From: Alitabrizicola rongguiensis
Lineage (GTDB): Bacteria; Pseudomonadota; Alphaproteobacteria; Rhodobacterales; Rhodobacteraceae
Reading direction: 5' to 3'
Length of the DNA stretch: 64,000 nucleotides
NCBI RefSeq assembly: GCF_021491355.1
Contig: NZ_JAKENF010000004.1
Coordinates: 1 to 64,000 of the forward strand
Positions within the stretch are counted from its first letter, which is position 1. The number at the start of each line of letters is the position of its first letter. Shown piece by piece: positions 1-8,904 of the stretch. Below the pieces are notes generated by a model. It had not been told where the DNA came from. It saw only the letters and a program-made list of their open reading frames with translations, and searched no databases. The position numbers and the translations under genes were made by a program.

Positions 1-1
1 G

Positions 2-433
2 TTCAACGACACGCTAACCGGCAACTCCGGTGCAAACCGGCTGAGCGGCGGCTTGGGCCACGATATGCTTGATGGCGGTGCCGGGAACGACACGATGACT
101 GGGGATGCAGGGAACGACCTGCTCAAGGGCGGCACGGGCAACGACAGCCTGTCGGGCGGAACCGGCAACGATACTCTTGTGGGTGGCACAGGGCAGGACA
201 GCTTTGTCTTCGACACAGCTTCGTTCGGCAATGACACCATCACCGACTTCGTCGCAGATGAGGGTTCCGGGCACGAGATCATCGATCTCAGGGGGCTGGG
301 TCTGTCGTTAGCAGATCTCGAGGTCACTTCGGAGGTCGGCGGGACACTGCTCGCAATCGGCGATCATGGCTCGATCCACCTCGCCGGCGTCGCGGCCAGC
401 GCCGTCACGGCAGATGACTTCCTCTTCGTCTGA
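2..433 (+). CDS. RTX (hemolysin-type Ca2+-binding repeat) protein, C-terminal part
   Basis: The reading frame is already open at the left edge, so only about the last 143 residues of a larger secreted protein are visible. They contain consecutive glycine/aspartate nonapeptide repeats of the GGxGxDxLx type (for example GGAGNDTMTG, GGTGNDSLSG, GGTGNDTLVG), which bind calcium in a parallel beta-roll. After the repeats comes a segment with DSFVFDT and NDTITDFV, the pattern found at the C-termini of serralysin-type and other type I secreted proteins, where the secretion signal lies. The stop is at 431-433. The catalytic or adhesive part lies outside the window, so no specific activity can be assigned. 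The RTX assignment is firm. Confidence 0.85.
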   Translation, partial: FNDTLTGNSGANRLSGGLGHDMLDGGAGNDTMTGDAGNDLLKGGTGNDSLSGGTGNDTLVGGTGQDSFVFDTASFGNDTITDFVADEGSGHEIIDLRGLGLSLADLEVTSEVGGTLLAIGDHGSIHLAGVAASAVTADDFLFV

Positions 434-470
434 AGGCCTCGACACGGTGGAGCACGGAGTGGCCGGTCGG

Positions 471-881
471 TCAGCCTGAGACCCGTGCGACCCTCCCCAG
501 CACGTCCTTCACGTTCGACACTTGCCACTTGCCTCCGCGCCTTGTCCTGATCCCCCGCGTCGCGAGTTCCGCTGCAATCGCCCTGAGAGATTGATGCCCC
601 TGCGTGCGAATATCGGCGATCACCGGCGCCAGGTCCTCGGCGAAGGCCTCCGCGTTGGCGCTGACGGCCGCCCTCAGAGCCGCACCGCCCTTGCCAGCCC
701 GCCGGAGCGCCGCCGCTCCATTGGGGTTCCCCAGCCTGACTCCGCGCGCCTTGGCCGCCGCCAGCGCCTCCTTGGTCCGCCGGGAGATCGCCTCCCGCTC
801 GACCTGGGCGACGAGCGCCATTATCCCGACGGTCAGATCATTGGCCTCGGGCAGATCGCAGGCGATAAGGATGCCCGCTCT
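471..881 (-). pseudogene. Serine recombinase (resolvase) C-terminal relic
   Basis: The minus frame encodes the second half of a small resolvase/invertase. It includes the ACDLPEAND and VAQVEREAISRRTKEAL helix region of the resolvase fold and a C-terminal DNA-binding part with GIRTRRGGKW. The N-terminal half with the catalytic serine is absent. Upstream of about position 881 the frame runs into unrelated sequence, so this is a truncated and presumably inactive gene. The break is abrupt rather than a gradual decay of reading frame, which suggests a recombination junction. No function other than past mobility can be inferred. Confidence 0.75.
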
Positions 882-1427
882 TCCGCATCCTCGAAAATAC
901 GTCGAAAGCCGAAAAACCTTGTAGGTTGCCGGACGCATTACGATAGACACTTTCGATCGCGACGTCAGGCCGGCTGTCCGCGAGCCAGCGACGCAGCGCG
1001 AGGGGATCGGTGCTCTCGATCGGAACGGCATTCTCCCAACGACCGTCTGACGCGAGTTGGATGCTTGAGCGGACCAGGCTTTCGTGATCGAGCCATTTCA
1101 TTCGTTGACGCTGGCCGGTGGTCAGGCCCCCGTCAAGCATTATGGTGACTTCAGGCCGCAGCAAACGGACCACCTTCCAAGGGTCCGTTCTGTCCGCAGA
1201 GCGGACCTTCGTGGCCGTCACAGCAAACGACGGCTCTCCGCCTTTTGCTGACATTTGAGACCTAGATGGAGGGCCACCCCATCGTGGCAAAAGTTCGATT
1301 TCTGTTCCGTCGGTTGACATGCCCCTGACCTCGAAGTGTTCGGATACACCGAAGAAAAAGTCCTTCGTTTCATTGGTTTGCAAGCCAAGCACCGAATTTG
1401 GGCAGTCATGAGTTCTGGAGAATATTA
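882..1427. other. Stretch without a recognisable gene
   Basis: A long minus-strand reading frame crosses this interval, but its translation resembles no family I know and it overlaps the resolvase relic. I see no ribosome-binding site and no conserved motif. I regard the interval as degraded mobile-element DNA between the resolvase relic and the IS6-family copy. Confidence 0.4.
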
Positions 1428-1557
1428 GCCCCGAGAGACCGCTTTCTGGCCTCCCGGCCCAGGGGTGGTGTTCAGCCCCTCCCGCATAACCCTTGAAAAC
1501 AACGAAAAAATCCGGCCGGAGCCGGATCGGAAGAACGCCTTTGCGAGGGCGAGTGGC
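1428..1557. repeat. Imperfect ~120-bp repeat, copy A (copy B at 8905-9022)
   Basis: This stretch and 8905-9022 share, in the same order, AGAGACCGCTT, CTCCCGCATAACCC, ATCCGGCC.GAGCCGGAT and the run GAGAACGC.TT.GCGAGGGC followed by TGGCGG. In this copy the similarity stops where the IS6-family element begins at 1561. In copy B it continues into a tRNA-3'-end-like sequence. The repeat was therefore probably cut by the IS insertion or by a later deletion. Confidence 0.6.
1505..1527 (-). terminator. Intrinsic terminator reading leftwards
   Basis: A 7-bp perfect stem, ATCCGGC with GCCGGAT around a four-base loop, is followed on the minus strand by six T residues. It lies just outside the left end of the IS6-family copy and would stop transcripts leaving the element. 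The homologous hairpin in the second repeat copy near 8980-9002 has lost the T run. Confidence 0.6.
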
Positions 1558-1560
1558 GGT

Positions 1561-2298
1561 GGTGTCAGACCAATGCGAACTCGTCTCCACAAGGGCAGTG
1601 ACGCTGTCTTTTAGGCGGCGTAGAGATTACGCCACTCGGCGAGAGCGGCGGCGCGGGCGGCCTTGTAGTTCTCGCGGGTTGAGAGCGCTCGCTCCTGGTT
1701 GAAATGGTTGCAAACCGAGGCGTGGACGGAGGCGAACATCTGCAGACTTCGCATCCGCCGGAACCGCTGCATTTCTCGTTCGCGTCGGCGGAACGGCAGG
1801 TGGGAGTTCTCCGCGCGATTGTTGGCCCATCTCCCCGTGTCCCGGTTGTCGCCGCGGCCGAGGTCCTTCAGGGCCGCCCCGTGGGCGCGAAGCCGGTCCG
1901 TCACAAAGGTCTCGGGCCTACCATGCCGCTTCAGCGATTTCCTGAGGAATTTCAGGGCCGCATTGCGGTCTCGCGTCTTGGTCACGAGGCTCTCCAGCAC
2001 TTCGCCTTCATGATCGACCGCCCGCCAGAGATAGTGCATCTCGCCGTTGATCTTCACGTACATCTCGTCCAGGTGCCAGCGCCAGTGGCGGCATCCCCGC
2101 ATCCCGTCGACGCGCTTGCGCCGGGTCTCTGCCGCGAACATCGGCCCGAACCTCAGCCCCCAGAAGCGGACATAGAGCATCACGGCCAGGCGGATGATCT
2201 CCGGCCCGGTCTTGAAATACCTGAAGGGGGGAGGGCCCGAGCATCGCGGCAGGCTTTCGGCCCGGCCGGCCGCCTTCAACCGAAGTTCTTCTGACACC
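1561..2298. mobile_element. IS6-family insertion sequence, deleted copy (copy 1)
   Basis: The element is bounded by inverted ends GGTGTCAGAC on the left (1561) and TCTGACACC on the right (2290-2298). It is 738 bp long against 812 bp for the intact-looking sister copy at 16146-16957. The 74-bp difference equals a 75-bp internal deletion minus one inserted C, both of which can be seen in the transposase gene. The eight bases on either side do not match, so no target duplication remains. IS6 elements transpose by cointegrate formation, and pairs of copies can mobilise the DNA between them. Confidence 0.8.
1611..2244 (-). pseudogene. IS6-family transposase, doubly mutated
   Basis: Aligned with the copy at 16197-16907, this gene still encodes the DDE domain (RWHLDEMYVKI, FVTDRL, NNRAENSH) and the C-terminal part. 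Two lesions disrupt it. First, the run of C residues after the start codon (ATG at 2242-2244) has six Cs instead of five and shifts the frame. Second, 75 nucleotides are missing between LYVR and FWGLRFGPM, removing the segment that corresponds to SLRNVEDLLHERGIEI, the helix-turn-helix region. The deletion end points both read as a valine-arginine codon pair, consistent with slippage at microhomology. The copy is therefore expected to be inactive. Confidence 0.85.
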
Positions 2299-2419
2299 GC
2301 CAGCAGACGCTCAGCAACGTGGCTTTTGTTGAATTCCTCGCTTCGGGGCGAGGCCTTGTGATTGCCAATATGAACGCAGAGCCGAGGTTGTCTGAAGGCA
2401 CCGCCGATCCATACGCCCC
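2299..2419. other. Short non-coding interval between IS copy 1 and the MDR gene
   Basis: The interval contains a 6-bp hairpin, CCTCGC/GCGAGG at 2336-2353, without a T run. The bases GGCTTTTGTTGAAT nearby resemble the ends of IS5-type elements common in this group, but the match is too short to call. No gene is visible. Confidence 0.3.
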
Positions 2420-3532
2420 TCAGGCCCGAGGCGGTATCAGAACGAAATTGCCGACATGCGATTTCTTCAAGAATTCCTGCTGCGCGGCTGCAATCTCATC
2501 AAGCGGGAATGTTCTGGCCAGAAGCGGGCGGATCTCGCCACGCTCGATGTAGGTGATCAGGTTGGGAAACACCGGCTCGTCCCAGCCGGTGCAGCCGATC
2601 AGTGTCAAGTCCTTCAAGTAGAACACCCGCATGTCGAGCTCAACGACCGGCCCGCCTATCGCACCGGATGAGACATATTTTCCGCCGCGCCGAAGGACAT
2701 CCAGCATAGCGCCGAATCCGGTCCCGGCGACGTTGTCCACCACAACATCCACCGAATCCTTGCCCAACGCCTCGACCGGATTTGCGCCCCGATCGATCAC
2801 CTCGTCCGCCCCGGCCGCGCGCACATCCGCCATCTTTGCAGGTGTGGTGATGCCAATGACATGCGCGCCGCGTCGTTTGGATAGTTGGACGGCGGCAGAG
2901 CCGACCCCGCCCGAGGCCCCGGCCACCAAGACGCGCGTGCCGGGGCCAACCCCCGTCCGGTGCATCATGTTTTCCGCAGTGCCATAGGCGCAGGGAAGGG
3001 TTGCGAGTTCGGCATCGCTCCAGTCGCAGATTACCGGGAAGGCTTCGGTTTCTGGAACCTTTACGAACTGGGCAAAGGCGCCGTCGAAATCCGACGCCAT
3101 CCAGATGTTCTCGGGCGAGGCAAAGCCGTCAGGGCGCATGCAGGCGCGGACAAGGACGCGCTGGCCCAGAAGGCGGGGGTCGGCGGCCGAACCAACCTCG
3201 ACCACGATCCCGCAGCAATCGGTGCCTTGGATGAAGGGAAACGGCGTCGCCGCATTCCAGCCGCCGTCGGCCCTTTGTGTCGGGGCGGCCTGCGCGGTGT
3301 CTGCCGTGCTCTCGCGGACCGATGCGGAATACCACCCCAGCCGGGTGTTGATCTCGGTATTGTTCATGCCGGCGGCGCGCACTTCGATCAGCACGTCGGC
3401 AGGCCCCGGGACAGGGCGTGCGACATCGCAATAGACCAGTTGGTCGTAGCCGCCGTTGCCCATCGTCACCACAGCCTTCATGGTCGGCTGGCCGGGACGG
3501 GGCGCAAGCCGGCCTAGGGCTGTATCGGTCAT
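2420..3532 (-). CDS. Medium-chain dehydrogenase/reductase (alcohol dehydrogenase / quinone oxidoreductase-like)
   Basis: A 370-residue cytoplasmic oxidoreductase of the MDR superfamily. The N-terminal GroES-like domain contains PFIQGTDCCGIVVEVG, and the Rossmann domain carries the dinucleotide motif GASGGVGSAAVQL followed by GAHVIGITT and GADEVIDRG. The structural-zinc cysteine cluster of classical alcohol dehydrogenases is not evident, which fits the quinone-reductase/zeta-crystallin branch. The start at 3532 (MTDTALG) is chosen because GAGGAG lies eight bases upstream; the frame could extend 14 codons further. It is the last gene of a minus-strand operon, 22 bp after the DMGDH-like gene, so it may reduce or oxidise a carbonyl formed during demethylation. 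The substrate is unknown. Confidence 0.85.
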   Translation of the reverse strand: MTDTALGRLAPRPGQPTMKAVVTMGNGGYDQLVYCDVARPVPGPADVLIEVRAAGMNNTEINTRLGWYSASVRESTADTAQAAPTQRADGGWNAATPFPFIQGTDCCGIVVEVGSAADPRLLGQRVLVRACMRPDGFASPENIWMASDFDGAFAQFVKVPETEAFPVICDWSDAELATLPCAYGTAENMMHRTGVGPGTRVLVAGASGGVGSAAVQLSKRRGAHVIGITTPAKMADVRAAGADEVIDRGANPVEALGKDSVDVVVDNVAGTGFGAMLDVLRRGGKYVSSGAIGGPVVELDMRVFYLKDLTLIGCTGWDEPVFPNLITYIERGEIRPLLARTFPLDEIAAAQQEFLKKSHVGNFVLIPPRA

Positions 3533-3554
3533 CTCGTTCTCCTCGACGGGCGGG

Positions 3555-5957
3555 TCACGCCCTTTGCCGTCCATTCATCGGATCCCAGGCGGGGGCATCA
3601 AGTAGCGTCAAGGCGTGGCGTTCGCCAAGGATGACCACCTCAAGGTCCGTGTCGGCGCCGGGGGTGACATAGGCGAAAGTCAGGCTTTTGCCCGTTGCAT
3701 GGCCGAACCCGCCCGAGGTGCAGACTCCGACCACGCGATCCCCCTGCATCACCGCCTCGCCGCCCCAGATGTCGCAATCGGTGGCGGCAACTTCGCCGTA
3801 AACCAGCGTTGTGGTGACGGCTGCCGCCTCGGTCGCGTCGCGGCCTCGGAAATCGCCCTTGTCGGGGGCGTAAAAGCGGGTGCAGTCGGCTTCGATCAGG
3901 GTGATCTCGTTGGTCAGTTCTGAACCGTACCCGCGATAGCCTTTCTCCATCCGTAGCGAATTCACCGCCTGAACGCCGAAATCGACGATTCCGTGCGGCT
4001 GACCGGCTGTCCATATGGTGGCGTAAAGCCGGGCAAGGTCTGCCATGGGGGCGTGGATTTCCCAACCCAGTTCGCCCACATAGGTGACTCGCAGGGCGCG
4101 GACGGGAATACCGGCCAACGTGATTTCCTGTGCCGAAAGCCAGCGGAAGGCGTCGTTTGACAGATCGGCATTGGTCAGCCCGGCAAGCACCTCGCGTGAT
4201 TTCGGACCGGCCACAACCAGGATACCGAAATCATCGGTGACGTTGTCGATCGTGACATCCGGCCCGGCAGAGAAGGCGAGATCGTCGCGCGCCTGCTCCT
4301 CGGCGCCCGCGCCGGTAAGGACGTAGAAGCGATCCGGCCCAAGGCGCGTGATCGTCCATTCGCCCAATATACGGCCATTGTCCGACAGCACCTGCGTCAA
4401 CCCGATGCCCCCCTGCTTTTTTGGCAGGCGGTTGGCGGTGAGCCGGTCCAGAAGCGCCTCGGCGCCCGGGCCGGTCACGTCGAACTTAGCAAAGCTCGAC
4501 AGGTCCATGATGCCCACCCGTTCGCGCACGGCGCTGCATTCGGAGGCGACCAGGTCGAATGTGTTGGTGCGGCGGAACTGCAGCTTCTCGGCGAACCCCG
4601 CGGGGGCGAAATACTTCGGACGCTCCCAGCCGTGCACTTCGGTCATCACCGCGCCCTTAGCCTTCAGCACCTCATAAAGCGGCGTCACCCGGGCCGGGCG
4701 CCCAGCCTGAACCTCCCGTCCCGGCAGCGGCGTCTCGAACATGTGTTCGTAGTCGTCAAAGCTCTTGGCGCGGGTGTAGGCCTGATCGGCATAGGCGCCA
4801 AAGCGGCGGGGATCGACGCTGCCCATGTTGATCTCGGCGTCACCGTGGATCATCCACTGCGCCAGATACTTGCCGCACCCCGCACCCTGTGCGATGCCAA
4901 TGGAGGAGCCGCAGCACTGCCATGCGTTTGGCACCCCCGGCATCGGCCCAACCAGAGGATTGCCGTCGGGTGTGTGCGGTATGGCACCGTTGATTATGCG
5001 CTTGATCCCGGCATTTGCAAAGATTGGCATCCGCTCCAGCGCCTTTTCCAGCCAGGGGGCGATCCGGTCGAGATCGCCTTCGAAGAGCTCATTCTCGCTC
5101 GACCATTCCGGCCAGCCGCCCCGGCCCACCCAGGCTTCGCGTGCGCCGTTGTGTTCATAGATGCCTACCAGGCCCGCCTTCTGTTCCTGCCGGTAATAAC
5201 CCGCCGTCGCTGGGTCGCGCATGACGGGCAACTCCGCCGGGCTGTCCTTGAACTCAGCCAGAGGTTCGGTCACCAGATACTGGTGTTCCATGTTGGTGAT
5301 CGGCACCTCTACGCCCAGCCACTTGCCCACCTCGCGCGCATAGCAGCCGGCAGCATTGACCACATGTTCGCATTTGACCACGCCCTGTTCCGTTTCCACC
5401 CGGAATTCGCCCGAGGACAGGCGGGTAACCCCGGTCACGCGGTTCCGTCGTACGATGGTCGCCCCCATCGCCCGCGCGCCCGCCGCCATGGAATTGCAGG
5501 CGCTGGCCGGGTCCACATGGCCATCCAGCGTCGTATGCGCACCCGCAAGGATGCCATCGGTCTTCAGCCAAGGGTTCAATTGTCGGATGCGGTCGGGGCC
5601 GATGATCTCCATCTCGAAGCCCACATTTGCGGCGAATCCGGCTACGTAACGGAACCAGTCCACCTCCTCTGGCGTGGTGGCGATGCGGATCCCGCCGCAG
5701 CCGTGCCAGCCGGTCGGATGACCGGTCAGCGCCTCCAGCCTGGGGTACAGCGTGTTGCCGTAGTGGTGAATCTTGGCCATGTTGTAGTTGCCGATGAAGG
5801 ACGGGCACTGCCCTGCGGCATGCCAGGTTGAACCGCTGGTCAACTCGGCCTTCTCGATCAGCAGGACGTCCGTCCAGCCAGCCTCGGCAAGATGGTAGGC
5901 CAGACCCACCCCCATCATGCCGCCGCCGATGATCACCACCCTTGCCTGCGATTGCAT
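3555..5957 (-). CDS. Dimethylglycine/sarcosine dehydrogenase-like FAD oxidoreductase with folate-binding GcvT domain (1)
   Basis: The 800-residue protein is collinear with mitochondrial dimethylglycine dehydrogenase. It has an N-terminal FAD domain (GGGMMG at 11-16, AGWTDVLLIEKAELTSG, then GSTWHAAG with His46 at the position that carries covalent FAD in this family). A substrate domain follows, then a C-terminal aminomethyltransferase (GcvT-like) domain with VGELGWEIH and NSLRMEKGYRGYG. Family members oxidise an N-methyl group and pass the C1 unit to tetrahydrofolate, giving 5,10-methylene-THF and a demethylated amine. No signal peptide is present. AAGGGGGA precedes the ATG, and the gene follows the mttB-like gene by 11 bp, so the two are translationally close. 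The exact substrate (dimethylglycine, sarcosine, methylproline or another) cannot be read from the sequence. Confidence 0.85.
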   Translation of the reverse strand: MQSQARVVIIGGGMMGVGLAYHLAEAGWTDVLLIEKAELTSGSTWHAAGQCPSFIGNYNMAKIHHYGNTLYPRLEALTGHPTGWHGCGGIRIATTPEEVDWFRYVAGFAANVGFEMEIIGPDRIRQLNPWLKTDGILAGAHTTLDGHVDPASACNSMAAGARAMGATIVRRNRVTGVTRLSSGEFRVETEQGVVKCEHVVNAAGCYAREVGKWLGVEVPITNMEHQYLVTEPLAEFKDSPAELPVMRDPATAGYYRQEQKAGLVGIYEHNGAREAWVGRGGWPEWSSENELFEGDLDRIAPWLEKALERMPIFANAGIKRIINGAIPHTPDGNPLVGPMPGVPNAWQCCGSSIGIAQGAGCGKYLAQWMIHGDAEINMGSVDPRRFGAYADQAYTRAKSFDDYEHMFETPLPGREVQAGRPARVTPLYEVLKAKGAVMTEVHGWERPKYFAPAGFAEKLQFRRTNTFDLVASECSAVRERVGIMDLSSFAKFDVTGPGAEALLDRLTANRLPKKQGGIGLTQVLSDNGRILGEWTITRLGPDRFYVLTGAGAEEQARDDLAFSAGPDVTIDNVTDDFGILVVAGPKSREVLAGLTNADLSNDAFRWLSAQEITLAGIPVRALRVTYVGELGWEIHAPMADLARLYATIWTAGQPHGIVDFGVQAVNSLRMEKGYRGYGSELTNEITLIEADCTRFYAPDKGDFRGRDATEAAAVTTTLVYGEVAATDCDIWGGEAVMQGDRVVGVCTSGGFGHATGKSLTFAYVTPGADTDLEVVILGERHALTLLDAPAWDPMNGRQRA

Positions 5958-5968
5958 GACGGTCCCCC

Positions 5969-7516
5969 TTACCAGATGCCGTTTCCGGCCCGCATCCGTT
6001 CGCGCGGCAGAATGATGTTGTATCCGGCGCGGATCGCCGTATCGACATCCTCGCCAATGTGGCGCGGGTAATGGTCAGCGAGGATCTTGCGCACCCGGTC
6101 GCGCGCCGCATCCCGCGCGTCGCGCGCGCCGGCGTCCTGCCATTCGCTGATGCTGCGGCGGTCGGCGATTTCGGGATAGACGTAGTCGGTCTTCATCCGG
6201 GCAAAGGTCTGGGCATGGCCAAGGTAGTGGCCGACGCCCATCACCGTGTCGCGGATCACCTCGAAGTTGACCGTATCGGCGCTGACCTCGATCCCCTTCA
6301 CCGTGCGCAGGATCGCGCCCAGCAGGTCATTGTCGATGACATAGCCCTCGAACGTGGTGCCCATCAGCGAGCCCTGCATCCCCGCGCATTCGTGGATCAT
6401 CGTGGCGCCCGCCTGTGCGGCAAGCGACACGGTATAGCCCTTCTCGCCCCCGCTTTGCGCATCGGGCAGCTTGCTGTCGGTCATGCCAGCGGGGACCGAG
6501 TTCGGCAGATCGTAGAAGTTCGCCATCTGTGCGCAGGCGGCTGACAGAAGCGCCTGCTCGCCCGATCCGCCCGACATCGCCCCCGTGCGCAGGTCGGACA
6601 CGAAGGGCCAAGCGGCAAAGATGCCGCGACAGTCCGGATCGATGATGTTGCAAAGGATCAGCCCCGCCAACACCTCGGCGCAGGCCTGCGCCACCGCCCC
6701 GGCCAGCGCGGCGGGCGCCGTCGCTCCGGCCTGGCCAGCCGACACCAAGAGGATCGGCATTCCGGCCAAAACGGCGGCTTCCAGGGCGTCGCAGCTTTCG
6801 GTCGCAAATCGCATCGGTGGCACGACGTGGCAGCAGACGGCGGTGCAGAACGGGCGTTCGCGGTGCTTCCCCTCGCCCCCGGCGACAGCATCGAGCATGG
6901 GCTGCACCGCGCGCACCGAGGCACCGTCGGTATAGCTGACGGCGATGGATTTCGTGGTGCCCGACAGGCAGGCGTAGGTGGTGTTCATGTCCAGATCGAG
7001 GATGGTTTTGGCATCGCGCGCCACGATCGAGCGGTGATACCAGTGGATGTTGTCCAGTCGATCCACCAGCCGCGCGATGTCGTAGAGATCTGCCACCGTA
7101 CTTTCGCGGTAGCGGCCGGTCTCGAAATCCATGATCGTGGGTGCGGCCCCCCCAGTGCCGGTATGGACCCGCCGACCTCCGATCTCGATATCATGCAAGG
7201 GGTCGATGCCGTGCAGAGTGAACTTGCGGCGGGTGCGGGCGATTACATCCTCGACCAGCGCACGGGGAAAGCGCAGGCGGCCATGTTCATCCACCCGGCA
7301 ACCCGCAGCCACGGCCCGCGCCTCAAGGCCGGAGGTGATCTGCGACAGGCCAAGGTCCGCCAGAAGCTGCAAGACCAGCTCGTGGATCTGTAGGATTTCG
7401 GCATCGGTCAGGGGCGTGTAGCGACCGCCGACCATACCGGCCGGTACCGTCGAGGGCGGCGGGGCGCCTTCGACGCGGATGCGCCGGCCTGTGCGGCGTG
7501 GGGAAAGTTGGGTCAA
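5969..7516 (-). CDS. Trimethylamine methyltransferase family (MttB superfamily) protein, non-pyrrolysine (1)
   Basis: A 515-residue member of the MttB/MtgB superfamily, recognised from the PLTDAEILQIHE entry, the TGTGGAAPTIMD segment, the glycine-rich SGGSGEQALL region and the length. Characterised relatives are TIM-barrel enzymes that move a methyl group from a quaternary or tertiary amine (trimethylamine, glycine betaine, proline betaine, carnitine) to a corrinoid protein. The reading frame is uninterrupted, so there is no in-frame amber codon for pyrrolysine. No corrinoid-protein gene with the DxHxxG cobalamin motif is seen anywhere in the window, so the methyl acceptor is unknown. It sits between a LysR gene (61 bp upstream) and a DMGDH-like gene (11 bp downstream), implying consecutive steps on one methylated amine. 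A quaternary ammonium substrate is an inference. Confidence 0.82.
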   Translation of the reverse strand: MTQLSPRRTGRRIRVEGAPPPSTVPAGMVGGRYTPLTDAEILQIHELVLQLLADLGLSQITSGLEARAVAAGCRVDEHGRLRFPRALVEDVIARTRRKFTLHGIDPLHDIEIGGRRVHTGTGGAAPTIMDFETGRYRESTVADLYDIARLVDRLDNIHWYHRSIVARDAKTILDLDMNTTYACLSGTTKSIAVSYTDGASVRAVQPMLDAVAGGEGKHRERPFCTAVCCHVVPPMRFATESCDALEAAVLAGMPILLVSAGQAGATAPAALAGAVAQACAEVLAGLILCNIIDPDCRGIFAAWPFVSDLRTGAMSGGSGEQALLSAACAQMANFYDLPNSVPAGMTDSKLPDAQSGGEKGYTVSLAAQAGATMIHECAGMQGSLMGTTFEGYVIDNDLLGAILRTVKGIEVSADTVNFEVIRDTVMGVGHYLGHAQTFARMKTDYVYPEIADRRSISEWQDAGARDARDAARDRVRKILADHYPRHIGEDVDTAIRAGYNIILPRERMRAGNGIW

Positions 7517-7577
7517 GGCGGGGCCCCGGAGTTGAACTGGCTCCAGCTAGCACCCGGTTCCGGTGTCGCTCAAACTA

Positions 7578-8528
7578 TCATTTCGCATGGGTCGCATTCC
7601 CGGAAATCATGCAAGAACCGTCGTGACCAGCGGCCTCTGCCTTGATCCAATCAAGAAAAGACCTGATCCCCGGCGCGCCACCAGCCTCGTCGGATGTGCA
7701 TAGGTAATAGCCATCCCGGGTTTCCAGCACCCGATCCACCGGACAGACCAGCCGGCCCGCGGCCAGGATCGGATCAGTGACATAGCTCCAGCCAAGCGCC
7801 ACGCCTTGTCCGCCCTCAGCCGCCTGCAACACCAGCGGATAGGCGTTGAAACGCAGTCCCCGCCGCACTGGCTGGCCATTGACCCCCTGCCGCAGCAACC
7901 ATGACCGCCAATCGACGCCGCCGAAGGAGGACTTGCCATATTCCAGATGCAACAGCGTCTGGTCCAGCAGATCCTCGGGCCGCAGCAGCGCCGGATGGTC
8001 GCGCAGATAGGCTGGGCTGCAAACCGGATAGACCCGCTCGCCAAAAAGCAGGCTGGCCTCCAGCCCCTCCCACTGGCCCGCACCGAACAGGATCGCCACG
8101 TCGACCTCGCCCGATCCCGGCGTGATCGGCTGATCGGTCGCCAGCACGCGAAGGTCGATCTCGGGTTGCAGGGCGCCGAAGTGTTCCAGGCGGGGCATCA
8201 GCCAGAACCAGGCAAAGGCGACAGAAGCCGAGACAGTGATCTGCGGCGCGCGCGCCGCTGCACCCAGCGCCGTCAGGCAGGTGCCGATTTCGTCCATCCC
8301 GCGTGTTACCGCCTCGAACAGTCTCTGCCCTGAAGGGGTCAGTTCGATGGCGCGATGCAGCCGGTGGAACAGCCGCAGGCCCAACGACTCCTCCAGCGTC
8401 CGAATTTGCCGGCTGACCGCGCTTTGCGTCAGGCACAATTCCCCTGCCGCCAGCGTAAAGCTGCGATGGCGTGCCACCGCCTCAAAACTGTGGAACAGGT
8501 CGAGGGAAGGTAGCTGGTATTTCTTCAC
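7578..8528 (-). CDS. LysR-family transcriptional regulator, GcvA-like
   Basis: A DNA-binding regulator with an N-terminal winged helix (LDLFHSFEAVARHRSFTLAA, then LTQSAVSRQIRTLE) and a periplasmic-binding-protein-like effector domain. The N-terminus resembles the GcvA subgroup. GGGAGG abuts the ATG at 8534 and leaves no spacer, whereas the GTG two codons later (8528) is six bases away, so I prefer the GTG start; the difference is two residues. Unusually for LysR, the gene is co-oriented with the operon it precedes, 61 bp upstream of the mttB-like gene. It is probably autoregulated and controls the methylated-amine operon. The effector is unknown. Confidence 0.85.
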   Translation of the reverse strand: MKKYQLPSLDLFHSFEAVARHRSFTLAAGELCLTQSAVSRQIRTLEESLGLRLFHRLHRAIELTPSGQRLFEAVTRGMDEIGTCLTALGAAARAPQITVSASVAFAWFWLMPRLEHFGALQPEIDLRVLATDQPITPGSGEVDVAILFGAGQWEGLEASLLFGERVYPVCSPAYLRDHPALLRPEDLLDQTLLHLEYGKSSFGGVDWRSWLLRQGVNGQPVRRGLRFNAYPLVLQAAEGGQGVALGWSYVTDPILAAGRLVCPVDRVLETRDGYYLCTSDEAGGAPGIRSFLDWIKAEAAGHDGSCMISGNATHAK

Positions 8529-8904
8529 GATCATCCTCCCTTTGCCCGCGCCGATACCGACCCTGCAGGCGGAGGCAGGCGAAGAAAAGAGGCTTTGCTT
8601 CCATCGAGCGGCTATTTAGGGGTGAAGTTGCGACAACCCGTTTCTACGCTGCCGTGATCGAATGTCTGTATCCCCTTAAGTCGTCACCACCCGTGCAGCA
8701 CTGCGTCTGTCCGCTTTCCGCCCTTTGCCGACAGCGCCACGCTCTCGGACCGGACGTCACAGTTCAGTTCGCTCACGGTCCCGTTCGCGCAGATGCCACT
8801 GAAATCGAGGGCAATTTCTGGCCCTGAGCTTAACGCACCAAATTCAATAACTTACGACCCATTCACCATATCGGCTCGGTCGTCAGGTCCAGAGAAGACC
8901 AGCT

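Noticed and set aside
838-1590. A 250-codon minus-strand frame between the resolvase relic and IS copy 1
   Set aside because: It crosses the resolvase relic, the repeat and the IS end, so it cannot be an original gene; no homology is recognised.
5969-7516. Pyrrolysine-containing trimethylamine methyltransferase
   Set aside because: The reading frame has no in-frame TAG and no pylT/pylS genes are visible; the protein belongs to the non-pyrrolysine branch. The same applies to 47008-48528.
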